Notes: a model not told the origin generated them from the sequence alone. Positions 16,375 to 26,945 are shown, counted from the first letter of the stretch. The stretch: 52,839 nt of DNA from an uncultured Parabacteroides sp. (GCA_900552465.1 URZO01000020.1:1-52839), one strand, 5' to 3'. Translations and numbers: made by a program.

Positions 16375-16516
16375 GACGAAAAACTCCCGTCAAAGAGGAA
16401 AAACTCCCTTTTTGAGGTCAAAAAAACGGATTGACATTTGTTTTGTTTCGGATGTCTTTCGAACCTGAAAAACGCGTTTTATACAATAAGCCCCCCTATA
16501 TTCCTCATTAAGGTCA

Positions 16517-19500
16517 CTATAGATCCCTATAATCAATCAACTTGACTCCACGTTTTTTGATCGCCATTGTTACTGGTAAGGATAGCATTATATCCGTCAC
16601 TTCCTGCCTGTCAGTCGCAACATTCCGATATTCATCGTGGAAAACGCCGCGCATTTCCTCAGTATCATAAGATGGATGTTCTACAAAAAGATAAACACCT
16701 TTAGGTAATCCGCTGATAACTTCAACCAGCGTCTTAACACGTGTTTCAAAAGGTATGTTTTTGTCATTAGAGAAAGGCAAAGGCAAAACAGCATCCTTAT
16801 CTGCTCCATCCACATAAAGATTATATTCAGCACAGATCTTTCGAATCATAGCCTTTACTTCCGGATCGAAATCATAGCATCCCATATGTCCGGAGACATG
16901 CGAAACGCGAGGAATATATTTTTTTACCATTTCGATCTGTGCACGGAATTCTTTTTCTATCTCATCCAAACTCCACGCGTGTTCTGACAATGACTGCCCT
17001 GCTCTTTTAGCATCCTTCCAAATCAGTGGATGGAAGTAACCATCACGATCAACTAAACTTTTACCTGCTGTCAAAGGACGCCAACGAACCCCGTCCCATT
17101 CAGATGTCAACATTAGATGAACACCCACATCCAAATTGCTATAGGCTGGCTGATTTAAAGAAGATACAGCATCCATAAACCAATCGCAACACGGCATAAG
17201 CTCAATTGAACGAGCTATACCTTTCGTGCAAACTTCCAATATGGCTTGATTGGCAGACTTGAAACTTCCCATATCATCAGCTCTCACCAACAGGCTTACT
17301 TCGCTTTTCTCTCGTTTCACCTGGAACGTGTATGTACCGGAAGGGACTTCAAAAACAGAATAACCATCTTTCCAAGTAAGGAAACGGGGCAATGAGGATG
17401 TTGTTTCTACCATTTGCCCTTCTAACGATGGGACATACACAACAGCAGATGTATTAGCCGGAATAGAAACCGACAATCTCATCAATCCATCCTCAATAGA
17501 CCAATCGGAAGATATCTGCCCTCTTATACTAAAATAGCTCCCCTTTGCCCATTTCAAATCATTTGTAGGCTGAGGTTTGATTTCTATCTCCTTAAAAGCA
17601 TCAGACAAAGAATTGATACCCAATAAAGAACGGAAAAACCATTCTTCGGTCGATCCGAACATCGGATGATTCTGCGACGATCCATTTTCAGGATATTCCC
17701 AAGACTCCCACAATGTTGTAGCTCCTTGTTCCAACATATATCCCCAGCCCGGATAATCTTTGTTAGACACTAAACGACCGGCTAAGTCATTTCTGCCAAA
17801 AGTCCGAAATACATCAAATGCCATCTTACAGGAGAAGATTCCGGTAGCCACATGCCAATTATGCCGCTCATATTCCTTGATCAACCAGTCAAAAGCAGCT
17901 TTCTTATTTTCTTCGGAAAGATTGTAATAAAGGGCAAAAGCCTGAGTACTTTGTGTCCCATTGCCATATCGCCCGGTTCCGGGAAGAAAATGGGCTTTCA
18001 CGATGCGTTGCCGTATATCTTCTGCCAACTTTTTATAACGGATCGCATCCTCTTTCCGACCTAAAACTTCTGCGAAATAAGCTATGATCCGGACATGTTC
18101 ATAATAGAAACAACTGGCAGCAAAGGCGTCATCTTTTGTATCTAAAGCCACGTGGTCTCCAATATCCCAATGGAAAAGCCCATCTACAGTTTTACTGTTG
18201 ATAAACTCTATCTGTTTAGCAAAGGAATCATAGCTTCGCTCTATAATCCGCTTATCACCATAAAAATCATATAACTGTTTTTGGAGGAAAGGGAATGCAA
18301 GCTGCCAGCCCAACGGGCCGGAGCCATCTCCTATACCATTGATGATAATACCGGTATTGGGTGCAATTTCAGGCATTCCTCCAGCCGGAGATTGATCGTT
18401 AATGAAATCTTTTACCGTTTTACGATAGAACTGCGCCATATCGAAATTATAGATGAAGGATTCAGCCGTCGCCACCATATCGCCGCCATATCCCATTTTC
18501 TCCCTGCCGGGACAATCTGACTGGACACTAAACACGTTACTCCGGAATGTACGCAATGTCACTTCGTGCAAACGATTATACAGACTGTCGGAACATTCGA
18601 AAAAACCTGTACGCTCCAGATCGGCAGACAGACGGATTCCCGTAATATCATCAGCAGATAATGTACCGGGATAATTGAATACCTCCACATAACGGAAACC
18701 ATGAAATGTAAATTTAGGCGTATAGACCTCTTCGCCTATACCTTTCAAAATATATTTATCTTCCTGATAAGCATCTGCGGGGGCTCCAGGTCCACCTTTC
18801 AAGTTCCACATGCTTTTGATATGTCCCGCTGTAGTCGTCAACCAATTCAATGTACTATCGGGATGGATATTCTCTCCATATCTCATCGAAACCATGCTTC
18901 CTTTTTCACCTTTTACCTTTATCGAAGCGACTCCGGCAAAATTGACTCCCATATCTACCATATAAGTTCCAGAAGGAGTTTTCCATATAGAAAAGGGTGA
19001 AATCTTTTCTATGATCTTAACCGGTGGTTGCATTTGAGGAGTCATATCCCCCGATGGACCCTGGACTTTTACAGCATTATGCCATGTCCCTTTCGGAGTA
19101 CCAATCCGATTCCAGCCTTCCACTTCAAGACGGGCATCATACTTTTCGCCTAAATAAACATTATTTCGAACGATAGGTCCGGGTGATACCTTCCACGTTG
19201 CATCTGTCAAAATACGGCTGACACGTCCATTTTTATCTTCAATCCTAAGCTCCGCCTTTACAATCGGCCGACCGGTTTGCTGTACATCTCTTAGATTATA
19301 GGCTCCAAAAAGTCTGATCGGAAGCGGATTATACCAACCGTTTCCCAACATGAAAGCTAAGACATTTCCTCCATTGGAAACCATAGAGGTCACATCATAC
19401 ACCGAATATAAGACTTGTTCCCTATGAGCGGTCCATCCTGGATCAAGGACCTGATCTCCTACTTTCTTCCCATTGATATAAGCCTCATAATACCCTAATC

Positions 19501-20050
19501 CGGACACATAAAGCCGTGCAGATCGAATGCTGTTAGAGGCAGAAAATTCTTTTCGAAACAGCGGCATCGGATCTTCTTTATAAAAATCTTCATCTTGAAC
19601 AAATTGCTGACTCCCATCACCAATCCAGTTGGCTTTCCAATCTGCTTCATCCAACATAGTTGTTTCAAACCAAGCAACTTCACTCCAATCGGACAATTTA
19701 CCTACTTGATTACGTAGTCTTACTTTCCAATAATATCGCGTAAAGGGTTTCAATGGTTTTCCCCCATACGTGATCTGTATGGATTCATCACTATCGACAA
19801 TCCCTGTATTCCACATATTTCCTTCCCCTTTTCTTAAAGATGAAAGATTATCACTTACCAAAAGCTCATAATTGCTTTGCCGGACATCATTATCATCACT
19901 GTTAACAATCCAACTGAATTGAGGATGTTTTTCGGATATACATATAGGATTGGACAAATATTCACACCTAAGCCTTTCGGGCTTAAAATTACCTGCTATA
20001 ATACACATAGCAGGTAATATAAAATATAGTATAAACCTAAATCTTCTCAT
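16517..20050 (-). CDS. Bifunctional GH78 alpha-L-rhamnosidase fused to YdjC/ChbG-type deacetylase
   Basis: I chose the ATG at 20050, two bases after the upstream stop codon, instead of a TTG at 20056. A signal peptide (MRRFRFILYFILPAMCIIAG) starts a protein of about 1177 residues. Residues up to about 910 form a GH78 rhamnosidase. It has N-terminal beta domains and then the catalytic barrel with SDCPGREKMGYGGD (acid region) and TLWESWEYPENGSSQNHP (base region). Residues from about 916 to the end form a YdjC/ChbG-type carbohydrate deacetylase, with RADDMG (metal-binding Asp pair at about 925-926), GVHLMLT (His 978) and HVSGHMG (His 1051 and 1055). The protein could remove acetyl groups and release rhamnose from the same glycan. 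The fusion is continuous in frame. GH78 alone is usually 700-1000 residues. Confidence 0.9.
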   Translation of the reverse strand: MRRFRFILYFILPAMCIIAGNFKPERLRCEYLSNPICISEKHPQFSWIVNSDDNDVRQSNYELLVSDNLSSLRKGEGNMWNTGIVDSDESIQITYGGKPLKPFTRYYWKVRLRNQVGKLSDWSEVAWFETTMLDEADWKANWIGDGSQQFVQDEDFYKEDPMPLFRKEFSASNSIRSARLYVSGLGYYEAYINGKKVGDQVLDPGWTAHREQVLYSVYDVTSMVSNGGNVLAFMLGNGWYNPLPIRLFGAYNLRDVQQTGRPIVKAELRIEDKNGRVSRILTDATWKVSPGPIVRNNVYLGEKYDARLEVEGWNRIGTPKGTWHNAVKVQGPSGDMTPQMQPPVKIIEKISPFSIWKTPSGTYMVDMGVNFAGVASIKVKGEKGSMVSMRYGENIHPDSTLNWLTTTAGHIKSMWNLKGGPGAPADAYQEDKYILKGIGEEVYTPKFTFHGFRYVEVFNYPGTLSADDITGIRLSADLERTGFFECSDSLYNRLHEVTLRTFRSNVFSVQSDCPGREKMGYGGDMVATAESFIYNFDMAQFYRKTVKDFINDQSPAGGMPEIAPNTGIIINGIGDGSGPLGWQLAFPFLQKQLYDFYGDKRIIERSYDSFAKQIEFINSKTVDGLFHWDIGDHVALDTKDDAFAASCFYYEHVRIIAYFAEVLGRKEDAIRYKKLAEDIRQRIVKAHFLPGTGRYGNGTQSTQAFALYYNLSEENKKAAFDWLIKEYERHNWHVATGIFSCKMAFDVFRTFGRNDLAGRLVSNKDYPGWGYMLEQGATTLWESWEYPENGSSQNHPMFGSTEEWFFRSLLGINSLSDAFKEIEIKPQPTNDLKWAKGSYFSIRGQISSDWSIEDGLMRLSVSIPANTSAVVYVPSLEGQMVETTSSLPRFLTWKDGYSVFEVPSGTYTFQVKREKSEVSLLVRADDMGSFKSANQAILEVCTKGIARSIELMPCCDWFMDAVSSLNQPAYSNLDVGVHLMLTSEWDGVRWRPLTAGKSLVDRDGYFHPLIWKDAKRAGQSLSEHAWSLDEIEKEFRAQIEMVKKYIPRVSHVSGHMGCYDFDPEVKAMIRKICAEYNLYVDGADKDAVLPLPFSNDKNIPFETRVKTLVEVISGLPKGVYLFVEHPSYDTEEMRGVFHDEYRNVATDRQEVTDIMLSLPVTMAIKKRGVKLIDYRDL

Positions 20051-20052
20051 AA

Positions 20053-21177
20053 TCAACTTCTTTTCAAGAGTTCTAACATTTTTCGATCCAACTTATGCCC
20101 CTTAAAATTCTCATAAGATACATCTTTACGACCACTATCCAAAATACCAAAATCTCCATACAAGTTCCACAAAGACCAACCCCATCCTTGTTCTTTAAAT
20201 ACGGTGAACAAATCTTCCAACCAAGTTAATGCTACTTTATGAGGGGTTTTATTATAACATCCCATTTCACCAATATGCACTTTCCCTCCCTTAGCAATCC
20301 ATTCTTTCCAAGGGTTCACACAACTTTTTCTTAAATAATCAATATCGAAAGTCTCATTCTCCATTGACATTGGCCATGCCAAATCCTTCTCCGGAAACTC
20401 TAAAAGCTGTTTAACTCCCGGCCAACCGGCTCTAAAATGGGATATCAACATCGGGTCGTATCCCCTGCCACTCTGTATGATGTTCGGTATGTCCGTCAAG
20501 GTCATAAGAGGAACACGTCCTACATCTTTTCCATCTACAATGATCAAACGATTAGGATCAGCATCTCTGATTTCCTTTATCAGTACACGGGCAACTTTGT
20601 CATATTTTGCAACTTCAATAGTAGGGGCTTCGTTTATCAAGTTAAAACTTACTGTTTTGTTTGCAATCCCTTTATATCTTTCTGCAAATATTTTCCAATG
20701 GAAAGCACAAGCCTCTAAAGGTTCCTCGTCTTCAAAAAGGTTGGAACGGGGGTCCGGATTATTAATACAATAGCCAGGAACACGATGAAAATTCAAATTC
20801 ACATGTAACCCATACTGCTTAGCATAATCCACGGCATGATCTATCTCTTTAAGAATATCTTCATTTACCGAAAACCAATCATTTTCACTGCTCCAGCACC
20901 AATAGGAAAGAGGGAGACGCACAAAATTAAATCCTAACTCAGCAATCAATTCGAAATCACGCTCCGCAAAAGGTGTCTGATGGTTCGGATCAAATTTGTT
21001 TAATAAATTAAAACCTTTCCATAACGGAGCTGTATCAGCCGTGATGTCTATATCTTTATTTTCTTGCAAACCAGAAGATTTCATCTGACAGGATTCCAAA
21101 CTTAAAACAGATCCGCTACATGCTGCCAATAAAGAAGAGGCTGCTGTTTTTTTTAAAAAGTCTCTACGAGTCACCAT
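20053..21177 (-). CDS. GH5-like glycoside hydrolase, twin-arginine lipoprotein
   Basis: This 374-residue protein is a TIM-barrel hydrolase of the GH5 cellulase superfamily. The acid/base Glu is in NLINEAP (E183) and the nucleophile Glu in HIGEMG (E304), with FVRLPLSYW and NLNFHRVPG as further barrel blocks. The N-terminus MVTRRDFLKK is a twin-arginine signal, and LLAAC (Cys 20) is a lipobox, so it is probably exported folded and lipidated. It starts the minus-strand operon that continues with the GH78-deacetylase gene two bases later. Subfamily and substrate are unknown. The context suggests a beta-glycan or glycoside linked to rhamnose. Confidence 0.85.
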   Translation of the reverse strand: MVTRRDFLKKTAASSLLAACSGSVLSLESCQMKSSGLQENKDIDITADTAPLWKGFNLLNKFDPNHQTPFAERDFELIAELGFNFVRLPLSYWCWSSENDWFSVNEDILKEIDHAVDYAKQYGLHVNLNFHRVPGYCINNPDPRSNLFEDEEPLEACAFHWKIFAERYKGIANKTVSFNLINEAPTIEVAKYDKVARVLIKEIRDADPNRLIIVDGKDVGRVPLMTLTDIPNIIQSGRGYDPMLISHFRAGWPGVKQLLEFPEKDLAWPMSMENETFDIDYLRKSCVNPWKEWIAKGGKVHIGEMGCYNKTPHKVALTWLEDLFTVFKEQGWGWSLWNLYGDFGILDSGRKDVSYENFKGHKLDRKMLELLKRS

Positions 21178-21398
21178 AATTCTTTTTTCTTTTTGACATT
21201 GAACATGCTACAAAAATGGAGGAATTACCCTAAAAAAATAATAGATATTGAACTATTCTATATCAAAATCAAGCCATCGAGCCTAATATACCATCAATTT
21301 ATTCTATTAGTTTGTTGCAAATTCTAAAGCTCTCCCCCAGGAATACCTAAAAAAATAAAAATATACTTTAATTGATCAAAGATTCGAAGTTTTTCATT

Positions 21399-21406
21399 TA
21401 GATTTG
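21399..21406 (+). promoter_or_regulatory. -7 box of the hybrid two-component regulator gene
   Basis: TAGATTTG matches TAnnTTTG exactly. Transcription would start near 21413. A Shine-Dalgarno-like AAGGAG at 21423-21428 then precedes the ATG at 21431, which fixes the start codon and rules out an in-frame TTG at 21404 inside the promoter box itself. The leader is about 18 bases. The rest of the divergent gap 21178-21398 is AT-rich and has TATCAAAATCAA at 21261-21272, a 12-base word also present in dyad element B. Confidence 0.6.
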
Positions 21407-21430
21407 CGATACCATGAAAGTAAAAGGAGA

Positions 21431-24400
21431 ATGTTTAGAATTTTAGTACTATTATTATTAATTATCCTCACACAAACGGATACTTTTGGCCAGGCATACC
21501 GTTTCTTTAATGTAAATGCAGGCTTGTCCAGCAGCAGAATAAATGCTGTTCAACAAGATTATGAAGGCTATATTTGGATTGCTACAGAAGACGGACTCAA
21601 CCGTTTTGACGGAAGTAGTTTCCACACCTATCGAAATATACCAAACGACAGCACTTCGCTTCCAAATAATCATGTGAGACAAATTATAGAAGATACAAAA
21701 CACAGGCTTTGGATAGCGACCATGACAGGGCTCTGCTTATACGACCGGGACACGGACACATTTGAAAAAATCGAGTTGAGGCCGGAGAACTGTAACTCTT
21801 CCAATATGCAAATCTATGATATTATAGAAGATACCAAAGGACAATTATGGTTCTCGATATCGGAATACGGCATATTTGCCCTTTATTCCGATATTGAAAA
21901 CATGCAATGTTTTCAAAGCACGAACTCTGAAATATGCAGTAACCAAATCAACTGTATCTTAGAGGATTCGAAAGGGAATATATGGTTCGGTTCCGGAGAA
22001 GATGGAATTAGCATATACGACCCGTCATGCGGAAAATTCATAAATTATCAGACCAATGATGGAAGCGGCTTGGGATCAAATAAGATTTCATCATTATGTA
22101 ATGACAGCATAGGCAGAGTGTGGGTAGCTACACTCACCGGTGGGATTTTCATCTACTCACATGACACAAAAAAGTTCCAGCCTTTGGATAAGATCAAGGA
22201 AAAGGAGATTCTAAAGCTCATGACTGACAAAAACGGTGACATATGGATATCCAGCTACTATAACAATCTGAAAAAATATATTTCAACCAAAGATACTGTC
22301 GTCGACCTCATTCTTGACATCCCTGAAATAAATACTAACGAAAGTGTTATACATGCGTTGTTTCAAGACTGCCAAGACAATATTTGGGTCGGCCTCTTTC
22401 AAAAGGGGCTCCTGCTCCTCTCTTCTGAAAAACAAATGTTTCAGAATTATCGGTTTAATCCGTTTTTGGAAGGCTCGATAAAAGAAGGGGCCATCGTGCC
22501 TGTCTACTGCGATTCTTTTGGTGAAATTTGGATAGGGAAAGATGGAGGCGGGCTCTTCCGTTTAGACAAAGACAAACATATTCTTCAATATTTCCACAGT
22601 CAAAAAAATAATTCTGAAAACATCATTGTCTCCCTGTTTGAAGATTCCAGGCATGACATCTGGATTGGCACCTATCTAAGCGGTATAATGAGATTCAACA
22701 GAAGAAAAAACTCAATTGATCTAAAAATATCTTCGGGTAACTCCCCCAAAACATTGAATTCACATCACGTAACTGACTTCAAAGAGACTGCCGACGGGAA
22801 ACTATGGATAGCTACAAATGGGGGAGGACTAAACATCTATGACCCCCAAAGCGGAACCTTCGATTATATTAAAAAATCAGAAGCCAAGACTGATAATAAT
22901 CAACTGATTGACAATTGGTGCAACGTCCTGTTTATTGATAAAGACAGTATCCTTTGGATCGGCACATACAAAGGACTTTGTAATTATGACATGAAGAATA
23001 AGAAATTCATGGACTACTATAAAGAAGAACTGCCCAATGAAATAGTACATACCATAGAAGAAGATACATTGGGGAACATCTGGGTCGGAACTCAAGACGG
23101 GTTGGTATGTATTCCCCCCAAAAGCAATCGCTCAATGATCAGATCATACGGGATAAAAGAAGGGTTGCCGAATAGCCTTATCCTCAACATAAAAAAAGAC
23201 AACGACGGTAATCTTTGGATTACGACAGGGAACGGATTATCCATGATGGAAATCACAACGAAAAATTTCCATAATTATACAACTGCTAACGGACTTGCAA
23301 CAAGCGAATGTAACCAGAAATCACTCAGCCTGTCACCTTTCGGAGAATTTGTATTCGGGACGACTCAAGGATTCACCTCATTTTACCCTGAAAAGAAGGG
23401 ACAATCTGTTATAGAACCGCTGAAATTGGCACTTAACGATCTTTATATTCATAATAGGCCAGTCGCCATTTCCTCCGAAAAAGACGCTATTCTCAAGTCG
23501 ACTTTAGATAAAACCCGCTATATAACATTGAATGATAAGCAGAACAGCTTTTCAATCTCTTTTTCTGCAATAGAATATATGTTGCCGGAAAACGTCAATT
23601 ACGAAGTCATGCTGGAAGGATTTGACCAAAAATGGCATTCCGCCTCGAACAAACTTGTCACATATACAAACCTGCCTCCTAAAAACTATGTGCTTCGGAT
23701 CAAAGCATGGAGAAATAATAGAGAGAAAGGATTGGAAAGACAAATCAATATTCGCACGCTTCCATCTCCATGGGCACATCCATACATGAAATCTGTATAT
23801 ATTTTGCTTATACTGATCACGACTACTGTCATTTGGAGGCATCTGAACAAAATTGCAAAAAATCGAAGAGAAGAAAAAATCTTACAAGAAAAGCTTCAAT
23901 TCTTCACCGATATCTCACACGAGATACGAACACCGCTGACGCTGATTATGGGACCTTTAAGCAAACTCATATCAAAAAGCAAAGATTCTACACTTCTGCC
24001 GACCTACAATATAATGTATAAACATGCAAATCGGTTACTCAACTTGGTTAACCAGATTATGGATCTAAGAGCGATCGAATTTAATAAAAAGCGGATTCTA
24101 GTAAAAGAGACCAACATTACTCAATTCGTATCAGCCGAAAAGGAATCTTTCAACTCGTTGGCGGAAGAAAAAGGTCTTGATTTTGTATTTATCTCCGAGG
24201 GAGAAATTACCGGGTACATTGATCAAAACATTATTTCCCAAATTCTTTTCAACCTGATTTCAAATGCCATCAAATACACTGAGCAGGGAAGAGTTTGTGT
24301 AAAAATCGGACTATTAAAACAAAAGAATCTGTTCATCCTCATAGAAGACACAGGTAAGGGAATCTCAAAAGAAATGCAAGAAAAGATTTTCGAGCGATTC

Positions 24401-25426
24401 TTTATGATTAATCATGAGAATACAAATAAGTATCTAAGTTCAGGGATAGGTTTGCATCTCACGAACAAAATCGTTCAACTTCACCATGGGAGCATCTATC
24501 TTGAAAGCGAATTGGGAAAAGGAAGCTCATTTACGATTATCTTGCCTATCAATAAGGATTCCTATGCAGAGGAAGAAATCGACAAGGAAAGTGCTCTCCC
24601 TATTGTTACGCACAAGCCTATTCATATCCAAACAGACATTCCTCTCACAATAAAAAAAGGTTCCCATCCTCAAAAAATACTCATTGTCGAAGACAATAAA
24701 GATATCAGATCATTGATTTCAACTGAATTATCAGAAAATTACCGAATAATAGAAGCCGATAATGGGAAAGATGCATTACGGATCTGCATGGAAGAGAAAC
24801 CGGATTTAGTCATAAGTGACATACTGATGTCAGAAATGGATGGAATCGAGCTTTGTAAGAAAATTCGTAACAACGAGACGCTTCGATCCACTCCTGTTAT
24901 ATTGGTAAGTGCACGAACGAGCAATCTACAACAAACAGAAGGTATTAAATCCGGTGCAGATGCCTATGTTACAAAACCATTTGACATTGAATACCTGAAG
25001 GCTTTAGTCTGTCATTTCACACATAAGCCGACGACAAAGACAGCAGAAGAGAAACAAGAACCGAATGACAGTTCAACTCAATTTGCCATCTCACGTAATA
25101 ACATGATTTTACAAAAGATGGATACGATCATCAAGGAACATCTCGACGATACCGGCTTTGGAGTTGATATTCTTTGCCAGGAGCTTGGCTTTAGCCGCAG
25201 TCATCTAAATCGAAAAATAAAAGAACTGACAGGAAGTTCGCCTGCTTCGTACATAAAACAAGTACGTTTGCAAATAGCTGTGAACTTATTAAAAAAAGGA
25301 GATTTATCGGTATCTGAAATTGCTTATATGACGGGGTTTTCGTCCCCGTCATATTTTAGCCAAGCTTTCCGAGAGTTTTATGGAATACCTCCGAAAGAGT
25401 ATATTTCATATAATTCATCCAACTAA
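21431..25426 (+). CDS. Hybrid two-component system sensor/regulator (HTCS)
   Basis: This is a single-protein sensor and transcription activator of about 1331 residues for polysaccharide genes. A signal peptide (MFRILVLLLLIILTQTDTFGQ) is followed by periplasmic two-bladed propeller repeats with recurring GxIWIAT/GLNRFD motifs (to about 690) and a Y_Y_Y domain. A membrane segment lies near 775-795 (YILLILITTTVIW). The cytoplasmic part has a HisKA domain with DISHEIRTPLT (phospho-acceptor H830), an HATPase domain (NLISNAIKYT, DTGKGI), a receiver domain (VISDILMSEMDG, D1130) and an AraC-type helix-turn-helix (GFSRSHLNRKIKELTGSSP). It is divergent from the GH5/GH78 operon and convergent with the apiosidase gene, with only 19 bases between stops. 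It probably activates the surrounding locus on sensing an oligosaccharide. Its link to the mannoside locus is open. Confidence 0.96.
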   Translation: MFRILVLLLLIILTQTDTFGQAYRFFNVNAGLSSSRINAVQQDYEGYIWIATEDGLNRFDGSSFHTYRNIPNDSTSLPNNHVRQIIEDTKHRLWIATMTGLCLYDRDTDTFEKIELRPENCNSSNMQIYDIIEDTKGQLWFSISEYGIFALYSDIENMQCFQSTNSEICSNQINCILEDSKGNIWFGSGEDGISIYDPSCGKFINYQTNDGSGLGSNKISSLCNDSIGRVWVATLTGGIFIYSHDTKKFQPLDKIKEKEILKLMTDKNGDIWISSYYNNLKKYISTKDTVVDLILDIPEINTNESVIHALFQDCQDNIWVGLFQKGLLLLSSEKQMFQNYRFNPFLEGSIKEGAIVPVYCDSFGEIWIGKDGGGLFRLDKDKHILQYFHSQKNNSENIIVSLFEDSRHDIWIGTYLSGIMRFNRRKNSIDLKISSGNSPKTLNSHHVTDFKETADGKLWIATNGGGLNIYDPQSGTFDYIKKSEAKTDNNQLIDNWCNVLFIDKDSILWIGTYKGLCNYDMKNKKFMDYYKEELPNEIVHTIEEDTLGNIWVGTQDGLVCIPPKSNRSMIRSYGIKEGLPNSLILNIKKDNDGNLWITTGNGLSMMEITTKNFHNYTTANGLATSECNQKSLSLSPFGEFVFGTTQGFTSFYPEKKGQSVIEPLKLALNDLYIHNRPVAISSEKDAILKSTLDKTRYITLNDKQNSFSISFSAIEYMLPENVNYEVMLEGFDQKWHSASNKLVTYTNLPPKNYVLRIKAWRNNREKGLERQINIRTLPSPWAHPYMKSVYILLILITTTVIWRHLNKIAKNRREEKILQEKLQFFTDISHEIRTPLTLIMGPLSKLISKSKDSTLLPTYNIMYKHANRLLNLVNQIMDLRAIEFNKKRILVKETNITQFVSAEKESFNSLAEEKGLDFVFISEGEITGYIDQNIISQILFNLISNAIKYTEQGRVCVKIGLLKQKNLFILIEDTGKGISKEMQEKIFERFFMINHENTNKYLSSGIGLHLTNKIVQLHHGSIYLESELGKGSSFTIILPINKDSYAEEEIDKESALPIVTHKPIHIQTDIPLTIKKGSHPQKILIVEDNKDIRSLISTELSENYRIIEADNGKDALRICMEEKPDLVISDILMSEMDGIELCKKIRNNETLRSTPVILVSARTSNLQQTEGIKSGADAYVTKPFDIEYLKALVCHFTHKPTTKTAEEKQEPNDSSTQFAISRNNMILQKMDTIIKEHLDDTGFGVDILCQELGFSRSHLNRKIKELTGSSPASYIKQVRLQIAVNLLKKGDLSVSEIAYMTGFSSPSYFSQAFREFYGIPPKEYISYNSSN

Positions 25427-25445
25427 AAAAGAACATTACATACAA

Positions 25446-26876
25446 TTAATCATACTGAGATATTTCGGCTTCTGGTATTTCATATTGGCCAGAAGCTGCA
25501 TCAAGAACAAGAATCCAATCTTCCATTTCGCCAAGTGACGGATGGTCAAACAAACGTATGCCTTTATTACTATAAATTCCAATTTTACGAGATTGTCCAT
25601 TTCGCGGATTAAACCACCAAGCAACTACTTTTTCATCGTTTATAACCTCCATATTTACACTAAAGGGGCGTCCAACCGGAGCATACACCATAGCGTAAGT
25701 ACCATTGGAGTCTTTAGTTGCTAAAAAACGATACCTCCCAGAACCAGGGATAGATGTCTCTACTTTTTCTTTAACAATGACATCATCAGCCGGGACACGT
25801 GTAAAATATGGTCTGGATAAAAAAAGTTGCTTAGCATATTTCATTTGAGATGATCCCGGCTGTTCCAATGCCTTTTGCCAAGACATCAAGGGATTATTGA
25901 TTGGTTCATTCTTTTTAGGATTATACATTTGCCAAATGGAATGGTGTCCATAAGTATATCCAAAAGCTCCATTAAACAAATTCCAATACAAAGCTCTTCT
26001 ACAATCCATTGAAATTGTATGACCAAATTTATCTGGATTAAAAGCTACAGGATGATCTTCATATACAGGTTCTGAGTCCATTACCGGCTTTATTGGACTA
26101 AGATGATAATCGTCTAAGGTCTGGCTATAACGCCAATATTCAACTTCATGCCCATTTTGTCTCATATTAAAATCCAACCAATCTTCCGTATGAAAATAAG
26201 TAGCCGATCCATATCCGCCTCCTGGATGATATGAACAAAGATGAACTCCATTATCTCCTGCATCAAGCCCTTTTGCCATCGCTCTAATAATATCCTTCAT
26301 TTCTTCATTTTCTGGAATACGATCTCCTCCTAAAACCCATATAATATCTGAATTCCGATATCTTTTACCTAAAAAGCGACCATAATCTTCTGCATTTTGA
26401 GTATTAAATATTGTTTTCCCTTTATCATGCCAATAGCACCCCCATGTTGGTAGCATTGCGACCACAAGCCCTAATGAATTAGCCCTATTTACAACATAAT
26501 CAACATGATCCCAATAATCATCATCTTTTCCAGGAGAAAGCAAAGGTTTAGAAGGATCCCTGTCTTCGAGAGGAAGATGTCCATACGCGTTGGGTGTATT
26601 AATGCCATCCAATTCTGCTAAAACAACCGCTTGTATTACTGTAAAACCCTTGGAAGCTCTGTCTTTAAGATAAAAATCAACTTCTTCTTTATTCAATCGA
26701 TGGAAAAGCTCCCACGCCGTATCCCCCAAATAGAAGAAAGGCGTACCGTCTTCGTACTGCAAAAATCTGTTATTTTCAGACACTTGCAATCTTCGAAAAC
26801 CTTTATCTTTTGCTTTCACAATAAAGGAGACATTTCCCAATAAAAATAAAATCACAAATAATTTCATAATACGCAT
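25446..26876 (-). CDS. GH140-like apiosidase (DUF4038 family)
   Basis: This 476-residue exported protein starts at an ATG at 26876, and an alternative ATG at 26867 gives the tidier signal peptide MKLFVILFLLGNVSFIVKA. The barrel carries FFYLGDTAWELFHRL, IIWVLGGDRIPENEE (D185) and KPVMDSEPVYED (E269). These correspond to the catalytic Asp and Glu described for the GH140 endo-apiosidase of Bacteroides thetaiotaomicron. A C-terminal beta domain (about 385-470) matches the collagen-binding-like domain usual in this family. The known activity is release of apiose-linked side chains of rhamnogalacturonan II. With GH78 and GH28-like neighbours, a pectin or apiose-containing glycoside substrate is reasonable, but not proved. 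Confidence 0.85.
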   Translation of the reverse strand: MRIMKLFVILFLLGNVSFIVKAKDKGFRRLQVSENNRFLQYEDGTPFFYLGDTAWELFHRLNKEEVDFYLKDRASKGFTVIQAVVLAELDGINTPNAYGHLPLEDRDPSKPLLSPGKDDDYWDHVDYVVNRANSLGLVVAMLPTWGCYWHDKGKTIFNTQNAEDYGRFLGKRYRNSDIIWVLGGDRIPENEEMKDIIRAMAKGLDAGDNGVHLCSYHPGGGYGSATYFHTEDWLDFNMRQNGHEVEYWRYSQTLDDYHLSPIKPVMDSEPVYEDHPVAFNPDKFGHTISMDCRRALYWNLFNGAFGYTYGHHSIWQMYNPKKNEPINNPLMSWQKALEQPGSSQMKYAKQLFLSRPYFTRVPADDVIVKEKVETSIPGSGRYRFLATKDSNGTYAMVYAPVGRPFSVNMEVINDEKVVAWWFNPRNGQSRKIGIYSNKGIRLFDHPSLGEMEDWILVLDAASGQYEIPEAEISQYD

Positions 26877-26945
26877 GACTGACTATAATTTTAAATTATA
26901 CAATAAACAAAATTATCGTTCATTCCGAAATATCAGGTAAAAAGA

